DNA of 17,493 bases from Leptospira sp. (GTDB taxonomy: Bacteria > Spirochaetota > Leptospiria > Leptospirales > Leptospiraceae), in contig JAIOQL010000288.1 of the NCBI GenBank assembly GCA_021413405.1, positions 1 through 17,493 on the forward strand, given 5' to 3'. The notes under the pieces are model-generated. The model was not told where the DNA came from, ran no database searches, and worked only from the letters and a program-made list of their open reading frames with translations. The translations under genes were made by a program, and so were the position numbers. Below are positions 1-7,952 of this stretch, one piece after another (position 1 is the stretch's first letter; each line of letters starts with the position of its first letter).

Positions 1-367
1 CAGCTGGCGAGAATATTATTGACTTTAGTTTGCCAACGATATCCACTTTTTTTTTTATAACCTCTCCGTTCAGCTTTATTCTTTTTTTTGATTGCGAAAC
101 TTTTTCGTATCCTATTTCAATAACATTTGATTCTTCTCCTGTTATAAAATCAGATTTGATGAAAAAAAATTCCTTTCCCCATCCAATTATATCATCATAG
201 GAACTCTCCCTGAAACTTTTCAGGTTTGAAAAAATACCAATAGCCTCTAGGATATTGGTTTTTCCTTCTCCATTACCCCCAATAAGGAATACCAGTTCTG
301 AATCGAACTGAAGTTGCAGATTATCATGATTTCTAAAATTCTGCAGAGATAGAAATTTTAGAAACAT
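1..367 (-). CDS. recF: RecF, DNA gap-repair ATPase (5' part; runs off the left edge)
   Basis: Translating leftward from the ATG at 367 gives 122 codons with no stop before the window edge, so only the N-terminal third is present. It starts MFLKFLSLQNFRNH, the usual RecF opening (a short beta strand followed by NFRN). The ATP-binding Walker A loop GGNGEGKTN is at residues 30-38, followed by ILEAI. RecF is a cytoplasmic SMC-like ATPase that, with RecO and RecR, helps load RecA at single-strand gaps. The start codon overlaps the dnaN stop by one base (TAATG), so the two genes are probably translationally coupled in a dnaA-dnaN-recF operon. The identification is firm from the motif, the order and the opening sequence; the ABC signature and Walker B lie outside the window. 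Confidence 0.93.
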   Translation of the reverse strand, partial: MFLKFLSLQNFRNHDNLQLQFDSELVFLIGGNGEGKTNILEAIGIFSNLKSFRESSYDDIIGWGKEFFFIKSDFITGEESNVIEIGYEKVSQSKKRIKLNGEVIKKKVDIVGKLKSIIFSPA

Positions 368-1485
368 TAAATTTTCATAGGCATTATAATCGAAATGAAT
401 TCGGCATCTCCAGGATCTTTAAAAATAACAGGAGAGTTTTGATTTGTGAATTCAATAATAATTTCAGAGTCATCAATGGAACGGATTACTTCGCTCAAAT
501 AGTCGCCTTTAAAAGCGATAACAGTTTCTTCATCGTTGTAATCGATTGGAATATTTATACTTACTTCAGAAGCCCCGGCTGTAGAAGAATTAATATTCAA
601 AATATTTTTTTTGAATGCAACGCGAATTTGTTTCGAAGGTTCCTCAGCTGCTATTATTGCCTGGCGAAGTGCAACTGTCAGATTTTCCTTGCCAATTTTA
701 ACTGAATGATTAACTGATTTTGGAATAACCTGATCATAATCAGGATAGGATCCTTCAATGAGTTTACATAGAAGTTCAACAGATCCTATCGAAATATAAA
801 CCTGATTTTCAATGAGGCCTATTTTACCCGTCTCATGCGAATCAATCATTTTTGCAATTTCCTTAATTGCTTTGTGGGGTACTATTATGCCTTTTTCAAA
901 AGGAAGATTAACAGGGAACGTCCTGTCAATCTTTGCTAAGCGTCTTCCATCTGTTCCAACGAAGGAAACCTTTCTATCTTTGCATGTAAGAAATAAGCCA
1001 TTGAAAACAAAACGGGTATCTTCTTGTGCAACTGAATAAGATGTTTTCCTTATCATCTCCATAAATGTGTGGCAGGGAAAGTCGAATATTTTTGATTCAT
1101 CAACTTTTGAGATCGTTTTAATTTCGTCGCCTTCAAGACTGTTTATGTATGCCTTGAAATCATATTTTTCTTCTGCATCGGTTATTTTGACTTTAAGTGA
1201 ATTTTGATCACTGTCTGTTTCAACTAATGTTTCGGAAAAATTTATTTCTTTAAAAGTTCTATTAAGTTGTTTAGCAGGAAGCGATGTATTTCCAGGTTTA
1301 TCTATTTTAGCATTTAGCGAAGCTTTAATAGAAATCTCAAGATCAGTTGCGGATAGAAAAATTTTATCATTCTCGGCTTCTACTTTTACGTTGGATAATA
1401 TTGATTTAATTTCCCTTACGCTTATAACTCCTTCAACTGCATTTATTGCTTTTTGGAATTCTGTAGTTTTTACTCTGAATTTCAT
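367..1485 (-). CDS. dnaN: DNA polymerase III beta subunit (sliding clamp)
   Basis: A 372-residue protein of normal beta-clamp length. It opens MKFRVKTTEFQKAINAVEGVIS, the usual DnaN start in which the first helix precedes a segment ending in an SxxxLSNVKVEA-like stretch. It has the middle-domain FVGTDGRRLAK motif and ends with the typical IMPMKI (family: I-x-P-M-R/K). The clamp is a homodimeric ring that tethers DNA polymerase III and repair proteins to DNA. The ATG at 1485 has an AAAGGA ribosome-binding site about 11 bases upstream. It lies downstream of dnaA with a 246-bp spacer and overlaps recF by one base. The spacer holds a plausible separate promoter, so dnaN may be expressed partly independently of dnaA. 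Confidence 0.96.
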   Translation of the reverse strand: MKFRVKTTEFQKAINAVEGVISVREIKSILSNVKVEAENDKIFLSATDLEISIKASLNAKIDKPGNTSLPAKQLNRTFKEINFSETLVETDSDQNSLKVKITDAEEKYDFKAYINSLEGDEIKTISKVDESKIFDFPCHTFMEMIRKTSYSVAQEDTRFVFNGLFLTCKDRKVSFVGTDGRRLAKIDRTFPVNLPFEKGIIVPHKAIKEIAKMIDSHETGKIGLIENQVYISIGSVELLCKLIEGSYPDYDQVIPKSVNHSVKIGKENLTVALRQAIIAAEEPSKQIRVAFKKNILNINSSTAGASEVSINIPIDYNDEETVIAFKGDYLSEVIRSIDDSEIIIEFTNQNSPVIFKDPGDAEFISIIMPMKI

Positions 1486-1731
1486 TTCTTATATTCCTTT
1501 TACTTATTGTTACTACTATAGCTGTTTATTTGTCGAAAACCTAATTCCAGTTCCGTTTTTAAAGGAAATATGTCTCATTCTTTTTGAAAATAACTTTTTC
1601 TATTTTTAAAGAATCTTTGCTTAATTATCCTTTTTTAAGCGACAATAATACTATATTATGTCTTATAGACAAAGAATATACGAGAAATATACTCTTTATT
1701 AACATTTTATTTACAGTTCTGTTTCGGCCTT
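1486..1731. other. AT-rich dnaA-dnaN spacer; possible oriC or dnaN promoter region
   Basis: This 246-bp spacer separates dnaA from dnaN and is visibly richer in A and T runs than the flanking genes. In many bacteria the origin lies beside dnaA, and this is the longest non-coding stretch in the window. I found no TTATNCACA-type DnaA box in it; the nearest is the partial TTATCC at 1625-1630. There is no GC-rich hairpin with a U-run. It is a weak oriC candidate, supported by position and base composition only. Confidence 0.3.
1645..1672 (-). promoter_or_regulatory. Candidate sigma-70 promoter for dnaN-recF
   Basis: On the minus strand TTGTCT (plus 1667-1672) is followed after 16 bases by TATTAT (plus 1645-1650), matching the -35 consensus at 4 of 6 and the -10 at 5 of 6. 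It would leave a leader of about 155 bases before dnaN. In such AT-rich sequence a match this good can occur by chance. Confidence 0.3.
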
Positions 1732-3069
1732 TTATTGAAACTCTAGTTCTGATCGGATTGAAAGAACAGCTGAATTTAGATTTTCGTCCTTTTTCAGTGA
1801 TTCTGTTATGCTGTTAATTGCATGAATAACCGTTGTGTGAGTTGTACTGAACATCCGGCCAATAACCGTCTTATTTTCTTTTAAGACTTCATGTAAAAGA
1901 TACATGCATACATGCCGGGGCAATACGAATTCTTTTTTCCTGCTTTTACTCAAAACATCTTTTGCCGACTGAGAAAAATATTTACAAACGGAGTTAATAA
2001 CTTTTTCACCGGTTACCTGGAAAACTTCTTTAGTTCTAATTCTTGATTCGATTATCTCTTTTACTAAATTGTGATCAATAAAAATTAGCCCGTTTGTTTT
2101 TTTATAGAGGTATATATCGTTTAAAGAACCAATCAGAGTTCTTGTATCTGTTTTTAGTTTTTCTGCAATAAACTTTATGGTTTCTTCCGATAAATTTAAT
2201 CCTAGATTATCTGAGTTTAGCTTTAGAACACCGTATCTGACGTTAAAATCAGGGGTTTTTATATCCGCCTGAACTCCGTTTACAAATCTAGACTTTAATC
2301 TTTCATGTATTGGAAGTTCAGAACTTGGACGGTCAGATGCTATTATGATCTGCCGTTTTCTCTCATAAAGAAAATTAAAAAGTGTAAAGAAAATCTCCTG
2401 TGTTTTTTCTGCACCACTGTTCAGATATTGAATATCGTCAACGATGAGAGTGTTATAGCTCTGGTATTTAATTTTGAAACTTTCCATTGTCTGCCGATTC
2501 TGAACCGTATAAATAAACTCTGACATGAAGGATAAAATATCTATGTATTTCACTGTTTGCCATGGATGCTCTTTCATTAACTTGGAACCGATTGAATGTA
2601 GCAGGTGTGTTTTGCCTACGCCAACGTTCCCGAAAATATAAAAAGGATTCATCTCACCCGGATGCTTTACAATTTCCTTCGCAGCAGAAAAAGCAAATTT
2701 GTTGGAATCGCCAACGATAAATTTTTCAAAACTATAACCCGGATTAAAGGAAAAACTTTCATCTTTGAATTTATCTACAACAATAGTTTTTGCAACCTGG
2801 GAATCCGGTTCAAAGTTAATTTCTACGCGCAGTTTATTTCCCTTTATTGAATAAATTGCCTCTTCAATGAACTGCCGGTATTTTTTATCTACATGGTTTT
2901 TTATTGATAACGAAGGTGCTCTTACAACAAAACGTTCATCATCAGCAGTTATAAAAGACAATTTTGATATGAACGGGTCGTAATAAACCGGTGGAATTGT
3001 TTTCGAAACTTCTACTAATATCTTTTCCCAGATGTGATCCAATTTATGATTGCCTTTGAAGTACAGCAT
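1732..3069 (-). CDS. dnaA: Chromosomal replication initiator DnaA
   Basis: DnaA is an AAA+ ATPase that binds DnaA boxes, melts oriC and recruits the helicase. From the ATG at 3069 the protein has 445 residues. It shows the N-terminal helicase-interaction domain (HKLDHIWEKIL), Walker A GNVGVGKTHLL near residues 147-157, Walker B LIVDDIQ near 208-214, ERLKSRF with the arginine finger region near 256-262, and a C-terminal domain IV with SRKKE and HTTVIHA (411-417). The reading frame stays open upstream to a GTG at 3174, and another ATG lies at 3084. I chose 3069 because homologous sequence starts there and the length then fits the family; none of the three has a clear Shine-Dalgarno. The upstream neighbour is the clamp-loader-like gene; the downstream neighbour is dnaN. 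Confidence 0.95.
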   Translation of the reverse strand: MLYFKGNHKLDHIWEKILVEVSKTIPPVYYDPFISKLSFITADDERFVVRAPSLSIKNHVDKKYRQFIEEAIYSIKGNKLRVEINFEPDSQVAKTIVVDKFKDESFSFNPGYSFEKFIVGDSNKFAFSAAKEIVKHPGEMNPFYIFGNVGVGKTHLLHSIGSKLMKEHPWQTVKYIDILSFMSEFIYTVQNRQTMESFKIKYQSYNTLIVDDIQYLNSGAEKTQEIFFTLFNFLYERKRQIIIASDRPSSELPIHERLKSRFVNGVQADIKTPDFNVRYGVLKLNSDNLGLNLSEETIKFIAEKLKTDTRTLIGSLNDIYLYKKTNGLIFIDHNLVKEIIESRIRTKEVFQVTGEKVINSVCKYFSQSAKDVLSKSRKKEFVLPRHVCMYLLHEVLKENKTVIGRMFSTTHTTVIHAINSITESLKKDENLNSAVLSIRSELEFQ

Positions 3070-3195
3070 GGTCGTAGCAGGCATGTTTTGATAAAAGGAT
3101 AATTTCACAAGGAACCGGAAATACGGAAAAAATAGTATGCGGTAGAGTTTTATTATGTCTCTTACCGTGAACACAAAATCAGGTTAAAAATATTT

Positions 3196-4050
3196 CTATA
3201 AAAGGGAGATACGAAAAATCAGGCGGCTAAAAAGAAATGGCTCAATATTTGTAACTGAATTATGCAATGCGTTCTTGAATTCAAAAATACTCTCTATTTT
3301 TCGAATATTTTTTTCATAGTCGTTCATTGTAAAATGATACATCATTAGAGATGTTACACATTCAAGAAATTCCGTATAATCGAAATCTTCTTCCCATTCG
3401 GGATGGTCATCCCTGTATTCCTTTACCCATTTTTCAAATTCGAAAAGGAGAATACTATCATCGAGTGATATCTCAATTTTATCTTTCAGGATTTGCATCA
3501 GGTTTCCGGGAATCGGAAGAGGGGAAACGCTTCCGCCAAAAATAGGTTCTGCCTGGATATTTCGTTTCAAATTTATATCTTTAACTATTTTCTGTGGGAG
3601 AAAACCAAACGGGATGCAAAGACCTCTGCTTACAATAGTTTGCTTCAATTTCCCGAGATCATCAATAATGAATATGAATTTCGAATGAAAAGGAGGTTCC
3701 TCCAGGATTTTCAGCATTGCTGTTTCCGCTTCATTGTTTATCAGACTCGCATCAGGGAATAATATGAACCGGAATCGGGAGAGGTGAGGTCTGAAAATAA
3801 GTCGCGATTTTTGTAGCCAGCGTATTGTATATTCGGCCGGATCTTTTTCATCGCCAATTGGAATTCCCTTGTTTTGATTGATTGGAAAGACAACATTATC
3901 TGGATGTGCATTTTGCATGAAGGCACGACAGGATGTGCATTTGCCGCATGAATTAGATTCTAATTTATCGGGTTTGGAAACATACGCCTGTAAATATTTG
4001 AGCGCAGTATCCTGTCCTTTAATCTGATCAATGGAAAATATTTCTGACAT
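3196..4050 (-). CDS. holB: DNA polymerase III delta-prime-like clamp-loader subunit without Walker A
   Basis: This 284-residue protein keeps several delta-prime landmarks in order: a GQDTALKYLQ start (family: I-x-GQ-x-x-A), a zinc-type CGKCTSC followed by HPDN (residues about 35-53), the FPDASLINNEAETAMLKILEEPP segment near 100-120 (family: LK-x-LEEPP) and SRG in place of the SRC sensor motif. The usual stretch between the first helix and the zinc cysteines, which carries LF-x-GP-x-G-x-GK and helix alpha-2, is absent: YVSKPDK passes straight to LESNSCGKC. The protein is therefore shorter than the usual 310-340 residues and cannot bind ATP in the normal way. Delta-prime of E. coli is also not an ATPase but keeps the fold. 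An in-frame TAA two codons before the ATG at 4050 fixes the start. It lies 126 bp upstream of dnaA if dnaA starts at 3069. Confidence 0.8.
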   Translation of the reverse strand: MSEIFSIDQIKGQDTALKYLQAYVSKPDKLESNSCGKCTSCRAFMQNAHPDNVVFPINQNKGIPIGDEKDPAEYTIRWLQKSRLIFRPHLSRFRFILFPDASLINNEAETAMLKILEEPPFHSKFIFIIDDLGKLKQTIVSRGLCIPFGFLPQKIVKDINLKRNIQAEPIFGGSVSPLPIPGNLMQILKDKIEISLDDSILLFEFEKWVKEYRDDHPEWEEDFDYTEFLECVTSLMMYHFTMNDYEKNIRKIESIFEFKNALHNSVTNIEPFLFSRLIFRISLL

Positions 4051-4137
4051 TACTTAGCGGGGTAATTCATTTTCAGCCGATCCAACGACTAAATTTTTAA
4101 TCATTATTTATTTTCTGATTTCAAGAATCATTCCCTA

Positions 4138-5070
4138 TTAGAACTGGTTCTTATAGACAGGTGTTAACCAGGCCCTGTATTCTGAATTCTTGTTTGTAAC
4201 TACGTCGAAAAAAAGATCCCGTAATTTTTTGCTAATTTTTCCTATTGCTCCATTTCCAATTTTGCGTTTATCAATTTCCTTAACCCAGGCAAGCTGAACC
4301 CCTGTTCCGGAAAAGAAAACTTCGTCAGCAATATATAGTTCGCTTCTTGTGATGTCTCTAATTTCCGTTTCAATTCCGACATTTGTGGCCATTTCCAAAA
4401 CCGATCTTCTGGTTATTCCTTCCAGAATGGAAGACGTCAGGGGTGGCGTAATCAGTTTTCCGTTTCTTACCAAAAAAATATTCTCTGCTGACCCTTCAGA
4501 AACAAATCCGCGCGAATCCAGAAAAATTGCTTCATCGCATCCATTCTGAACAGCTTCCGATTTTGCGAGAGCTGAATTTACATAGCCGCCGGAAACCTTT
4601 GAGAGTGTTGGCATTGATGTATCGCTATATCGTCTCCAACTGGAAACCATTGTCTTAAGTCCGTTTTGTGTATCGAGATAATCATTTAACTGCAAAACAT
4701 ATATCGCAATGTCCGCTTTTACATCATGAAATCTTGGAGAAAGTTGAAGTGCAGATGTATAGACAAATGGACGAATGTAAATATTTTCTTTGTAACCGCA
4801 TTTATCTACAAGTTCCAGTATGATTTCCTTCATTTGTTCTGCCGACTTATCCAGATTCAACTGAACTATCTTTGCTGAATTTGAAAGTCTCGTCAGGTGT
4901 TCATTCAGACGGAAAATATAAACATTGTCAGTTGCTTTATCAAAATATCCGCGTATTCCGCCAAACACAGCAGTACCATACTGCAGTGCGTGAGTCTGAA
5001 TACTAACCTTGGCTTCTGAATCAGGAACAATTTTACCCTCAAAGTAAGAATATTTTTTTATGTCGCTCAT
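4138..5070 (-). CDS. ilvE: Branched-chain amino acid aminotransferase (class IV, PLP)
   Basis: IlvE transfers the amino group between glutamate and the keto acids of leucine, isoleucine and valine, the last step of their synthesis, in the cytoplasm. From the ATG at 5070 the protein has 310 residues, the normal length for the prokaryotic type. Markers in order: FEGKIVP, HALQYGTAVFGGIRGY near 28-42, RP-x-VYTSALQL near 101-110, the PLP-binding lysine in LSKVSGGYVNS (K158), AKSEA, then DEAIFLDSRGFVSEGSAENIF with the cofactor-contacting glutamate at about 192, and EGITRRSVLEMA. The frame is open 18 codons further upstream, but homology begins at MSDIKKYSYFEGK and a weak AGG lies about 12 bases before it. 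D-amino-acid or aminodeoxychorismate lyase relatives share the fold, but length and motifs favour IlvE. It is divergent from mnmG. Confidence 0.9.
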   Translation of the reverse strand: MSDIKKYSYFEGKIVPDSEAKVSIQTHALQYGTAVFGGIRGYFDKATDNVYIFRLNEHLTRLSNSAKIVQLNLDKSAEQMKEIILELVDKCGYKENIYIRPFVYTSALQLSPRFHDVKADIAIYVLQLNDYLDTQNGLKTMVSSWRRYSDTSMPTLSKVSGGYVNSALAKSEAVQNGCDEAIFLDSRGFVSEGSAENIFLVRNGKLITPPLTSSILEGITRRSVLEMATNVGIETEIRDITRSELYIADEVFFSGTGVQLAWVKEIDKRKIGNGAIGKISKKLRDLFFDVVTNKNSEYRAWLTPVYKNQF

Positions 5071-5198
5071 ATTGTATTCGCCTGTCTTTAATAGTAGAGT
5101 TAAAAACCGGTCGCTCTGGTGCAATTACAAATGAATTTGGGCGAAATGCGAACCGTATTAGATTTTCATAAAAACGGGCATTAAGAAATGTGGGGTAT
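5071..5198. other. Divergent ilvE / mnmG intergenic region (strand switch)
   Basis: This 128-bp gap is where gene direction changes from leftward to rightward. It must hold promoters for both flanking genes, but I see no convincing -35/-10 pair and no DnaA box. GTGGGG just before the mnmG ATG may serve as its ribosome-binding site. Confidence 0.5.
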
Positions 5199-7115
5199 AT
5201 GGAGAACTCTTTCTTTCCAAACAGATTTGATTGCATAGTTGTTGGAGCAGGTCACGCGGGTGCAGAGGCTTCTTACATTTCAAGCAAAGCAGGACTGCGA
5301 ACTCTACTGATTACGATGAACATGGATACTATCGGTCAGATGAGTTGCAATCCTGCAATTGGTGGAATTGCCAAGGGTCATATGGTTAGAGAGATTGATG
5401 CATTGGGCGGAATAATGGGTAGAGTCATTGATGCTACCGGAATCCAATTCAAAATGCTCAATATGTCAAAGGGGCCTTCTGTATGGGCTCCGCGGGCACA
5501 AGCTGATAAAAAGGAATATCAGCTCAAAGTTAAACATATTCTCGAGGCATCAGATAATTTATCAATCAGGCAGGATACAGTTGAAGAATTGCTTGTGGAG
5601 AATGACCGGATAAAGGGAGTTCGAACGGGGAGAGGATTTGAAATTTTAACAAATCATGTGATTCTTACAACCGGGACTTTTTTACAGAGCCTGATTCATA
5701 TCGGAACGTATCAGAAAGAATCGGGTAGAATGGGTGATGCAACTGTAAAGGGACTATCGGAATCATTGCGAAAATTTAATTTCAGACTTGGCCGTTTGAA
5801 AACTGGAACTCCTCCACGTATTCATAAAAAGACGATTGATTATTCAACATTAGAAGTGCAGGACGGAGATATAAATCCGAGCCCTTTTTCTTTTTCTACA
5901 GATCACATAGATCGTAAACAGATTCCATGTCATATAACATACACAAATAAGGAAACCCACAGGATCATAAATGAGAATCTGCATCTGTCTCCAATGTATT
6001 CAGGACAGATAAAATCAATTGGTCCAAGATATTGTCCATCCATCGAGGATAAAGTTGTTAGATTTGCAGAGAGAGACAGACACCAGCTTTTTCTGGAACC
6101 AGAGGGATATGAAACGCAAGAAATATATGTGAATGGAATTTCAACAAGTCTTCCCGAAGAAGTTCAATGGAAACTTCTGCATACTGTGAAAGGTTTGGAG
6201 TCCGCTGAAATTTTACGGCCAGGATATGCCGTTGAATATGATTTTGTCGATCCAACAGAATTGAACCCGACTCTTGAAACGAAGAAAATCAAAGGTCTTT
6301 ATCATGCAGGACAGATAAACGGAACAACAGGATATGAGGAAGCGGCGGCGCAAGGATTGGTTGCTGCGTTTAGCGTTATTCAATCAATGAGAAAAGAGGA
6401 ACCGGTTATTTTTTCAATGAACGAGTCATACATTGGTGTACTGGTTGATGATCTTGTCTGTAAAGGAGTCGAGGATCCATATAGAATGTTTACGAGCCGA
6501 GCGGAGCACCGTTTGCTTCTCCGGCAGGACAACGCTGACAAAAGACTCATGAAGTATGGAATGAAGCTGGGTATTGTTGGTAAATCCAGTTTTGATCGGA
6601 TGAATGGAAAATATGATCGCATTGAATCTGTCCGGAAAAAGATTCTCAAATTGAATCTGAAACCCTCTGCGGAGCTTGATAACATTCTTGTTAAAAGAAA
6701 TATCAAAACCATAAAGTTTGGAAATGACCTGATATCGTTTCTTAAACGCCCGGAGATTAGATTTCAGGACTGTGAAAATTTAATCCCGGAATTTCGTGAA
6801 TTATCTGAAACAGAACTTCGGATTCTTGAAATGGAAGTTAAGTATGAGGGTTATATACAGAGAGAACTTGATACAATTGAACATAAAAACAAAAACCTCC
6901 AGATTAAAATTCCCGATTTGTTTGATTACAACTCTGTTGTTGGATTAAAAAAGGAGGCAGTGCAAAAGCTTTCTAAACATAAACCAATAACCCTTGAAAA
7001 AGCATCGCAGATTTCAGGAGTCGACCCGTCAGATATTGATATACTTCTTTTCAACCTGCTCGGGAAATCCCGGCTCGGTTTCAAAGAAGCAATGGGAGAA
7101 TCAGTCCAGGTTTAA
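5199..7115 (+). CDS. mnmG: tRNA uridine-34 carboxymethylaminomethyl synthesis enzyme MnmG (GidA)
   Basis: With MnmE, MnmG adds a carboxymethylaminomethyl group at position 5 of wobble uridine in tRNAs, using FAD, NADH, glycine and methylene-THF. The 638-residue protein is of normal length. It has the FAD-binding GAGHAGAEAS (residues 16-25), SCNPAIGGIAKGH (49-61), GPSVWAPRAQADK (92-104), KTGTPPR (201-207), the two conserved active-site cysteines in PCHITYTN (C244) and GPRYCPSIED (C279), AGQINGTTGYEEAAAQG (370-386) and FTSRAEHRL-x-LRQDNAD. I chose the ATG at 5199, preceded by GTGGGG five bases upstream; a GTG at 5190 in the same frame is possible. Its stop overlaps the stop of the convergent gene in the sequence TTAA (7112-7115). 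Confidence 0.97.
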   Translation: MENSFFPNRFDCIVVGAGHAGAEASYISSKAGLRTLLITMNMDTIGQMSCNPAIGGIAKGHMVREIDALGGIMGRVIDATGIQFKMLNMSKGPSVWAPRAQADKKEYQLKVKHILEASDNLSIRQDTVEELLVENDRIKGVRTGRGFEILTNHVILTTGTFLQSLIHIGTYQKESGRMGDATVKGLSESLRKFNFRLGRLKTGTPPRIHKKTIDYSTLEVQDGDINPSPFSFSTDHIDRKQIPCHITYTNKETHRIINENLHLSPMYSGQIKSIGPRYCPSIEDKVVRFAERDRHQLFLEPEGYETQEIYVNGISTSLPEEVQWKLLHTVKGLESAEILRPGYAVEYDFVDPTELNPTLETKKIKGLYHAGQINGTTGYEEAAAQGLVAAFSVIQSMRKEEPVIFSMNESYIGVLVDDLVCKGVEDPYRMFTSRAEHRLLLRQDNADKRLMKYGMKLGIVGKSSFDRMNGKYDRIESVRKKILKLNLKPSAELDNILVKRNIKTIKFGNDLISFLKRPEIRFQDCENLIPEFRELSETELRILEMEVKYEGYIQRELDTIEHKNKNLQIKIPDLFDYNSVVGLKKEAVQKLSKHKPITLEKASQISGVDPSDIDILLFNLLGKSRLGFKEAMGESVQV

Positions 7116-7876
7116 TTCTTAAGAGTGTTCTGAACTGGCGAACCGTTCCTGTAGATAAGATAATGTGTTTTGACAAGATTCCATTTGTCCCCTTGTTTCA
7201 CGTGAAACGAAAAATTTTCCAGTTTCCCGGATACATTGTAATTTAATCTATTTAGCCTTAGCTGGTTTCCCTGGAAATTTTCACGTGTTTGCAGGTTTCC
7301 GAGTTTATCAAAAGAATATTTGATTTCTGCTGTTAATTTCTTTTTGTTATCATAGATTTCCTGATTTAAGACGGACTCAGCTTTCAGATCTTTTTTAAGC
7401 GAAAATGATTCTGTCTCCTGCGAAACATACCAGATGGTTTCAGCATCTGAAACCAGACCATTATCTATTGAATTTATTTTGCATTTGAGAATTGCTTTTC
7501 CGTCACCTGAATAGAGTTCGATTTCCTTCAGTTCACCACCCGGGCCATATTTATATTTCTTACTTTCCTTCAATGCTTTGTCGGAGGAATATAACTCCTC
7601 TTTTGAAACCTTTCCATTCTCATAAAAAAACATAGTTTCCCCGTCTGACTTTCCGTCTTTATCGGAATATTTTTCTTTGGTCAGTTTTCCGGAAGAATCA
7701 TATTCATATTCCGCCGTGTATGTTATCTTTCCTTCCTGGTTTTTCACGATTTCCGTTGAAGGACCAAATTTTTCTAATCCGAGAACATATCGATCCATAT
7801 GGGACCATTTTCCGGGGGTGAAAGAATATATCTGCGATGTTAAAAAAAATAGAATGATCGTTGCGCAATGCTTCAT
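7112..7876 (-). CDS. Exported protein with degenerate Y-x-GKL repeats, function unknown
   Basis: From the ATG at 7876, which follows a good AGAGGA site, the protein has 254 residues. MKHCATIILFFLTSQIYS is a clear signal peptide; there is no cysteine after it, so it is not a lipoprotein and probably ends in the periplasm or outside. The body carries repeats of about 20-27 residues in the pattern Y-x-Y-x-x-x-GK-x-x-E-x-Y, for example YDSSGKLTKEKYS, YENGKVSKEELYS and YGPGGELKEIELYS. Such repeats recall YD/MORN-2-like beta-rich repeats and suggest an elongated beta structure; the function is not recognisable. The gene is transcribed against its neighbours and sits within the mnmG-rsmG-parAB order. 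It contains one parS site (7194-7209), which encodes FHVKQ here. It is convergent with mnmG and divergent from the VOC gene. Confidence 0.82.
   Translation of the reverse strand: MKHCATIILFFLTSQIYSFTPGKWSHMDRYVLGLEKFGPSTEIVKNQEGKITYTAEYEYDSSGKLTKEKYSDKDGKSDGETMFFYENGKVSKEELYSSDKALKESKKYKYGPGGELKEIELYSGDGKAILKCKINSIDNGLVSDAETIWYVSQETESFSLKKDLKAESVLNQEIYDNKKKLTAEIKYSFDKLGNLQTRENFQGNQLRLNRLNYNVSGKLENFSFHVKQGDKWNLVKTHYLIYRNGSPVQNTLKN
7194..7209. promoter_or_regulatory. parS: parS site 1 (ParB-binding centromere element)
   Basis: TGTTTCACGTGAAACG contains the perfect 14-bp palindrome GTTTCACGTGAAAC (7195-7208) and matches the well-known chromosomal parS consensus TGTTNCACGTGAAACA in 15 of 16 positions. 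It lies near the 3' end of the exported-protein gene, about 2.7 kb from parB. ParB loads on parS as a CTP-dependent clamp and spreads. Confidence 0.93.
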
Positions 7877-7952
7877 ATAGTTTCCTCTATACAGTTTATG
7901 TCGGTATTTCAACGAAAATCATGAAGGATTTCAAACGGCAATGGAGATGAAA

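Noticed and set aside
1623..1636. AATTATCCTTTTTT in the dnaA-dnaN spacer, with a similar AATTATCCTTTTATC on the minus strand near the dnaA start, as paired DnaA boxes.
   Set aside because: Only TTATCC matches the box; the CACA half is missing in both, and AT-rich sequence makes the similarity unremarkable.
4051..4137. Terminator or small RNA in the gap between the holB-like gene and ilvE.
   Set aside because: The sequence is AT-rich without a stable stem or a recognisable RNA element.
6380..6712. A 110-codon minus-strand frame inside mnmG.
   Set aside because: It is a shadow of the conserved mnmG coding sequence.
7278..7293. A third CACGTG core (TTTCACGTG at 7279-7287) 85 bp from parS site 1.
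   Set aside because: Only one half matches parS; the other half (TTTGC) does not, so it is at best a degenerate half-site.
7823..7876. Lipoprotein signal for the exported repeat protein.
   Set aside because: The signal peptide MKHCATIILFFLTSQIYS has no cysteine at the cleavage position; the only Cys is near the N-terminus, before the hydrophobic core.
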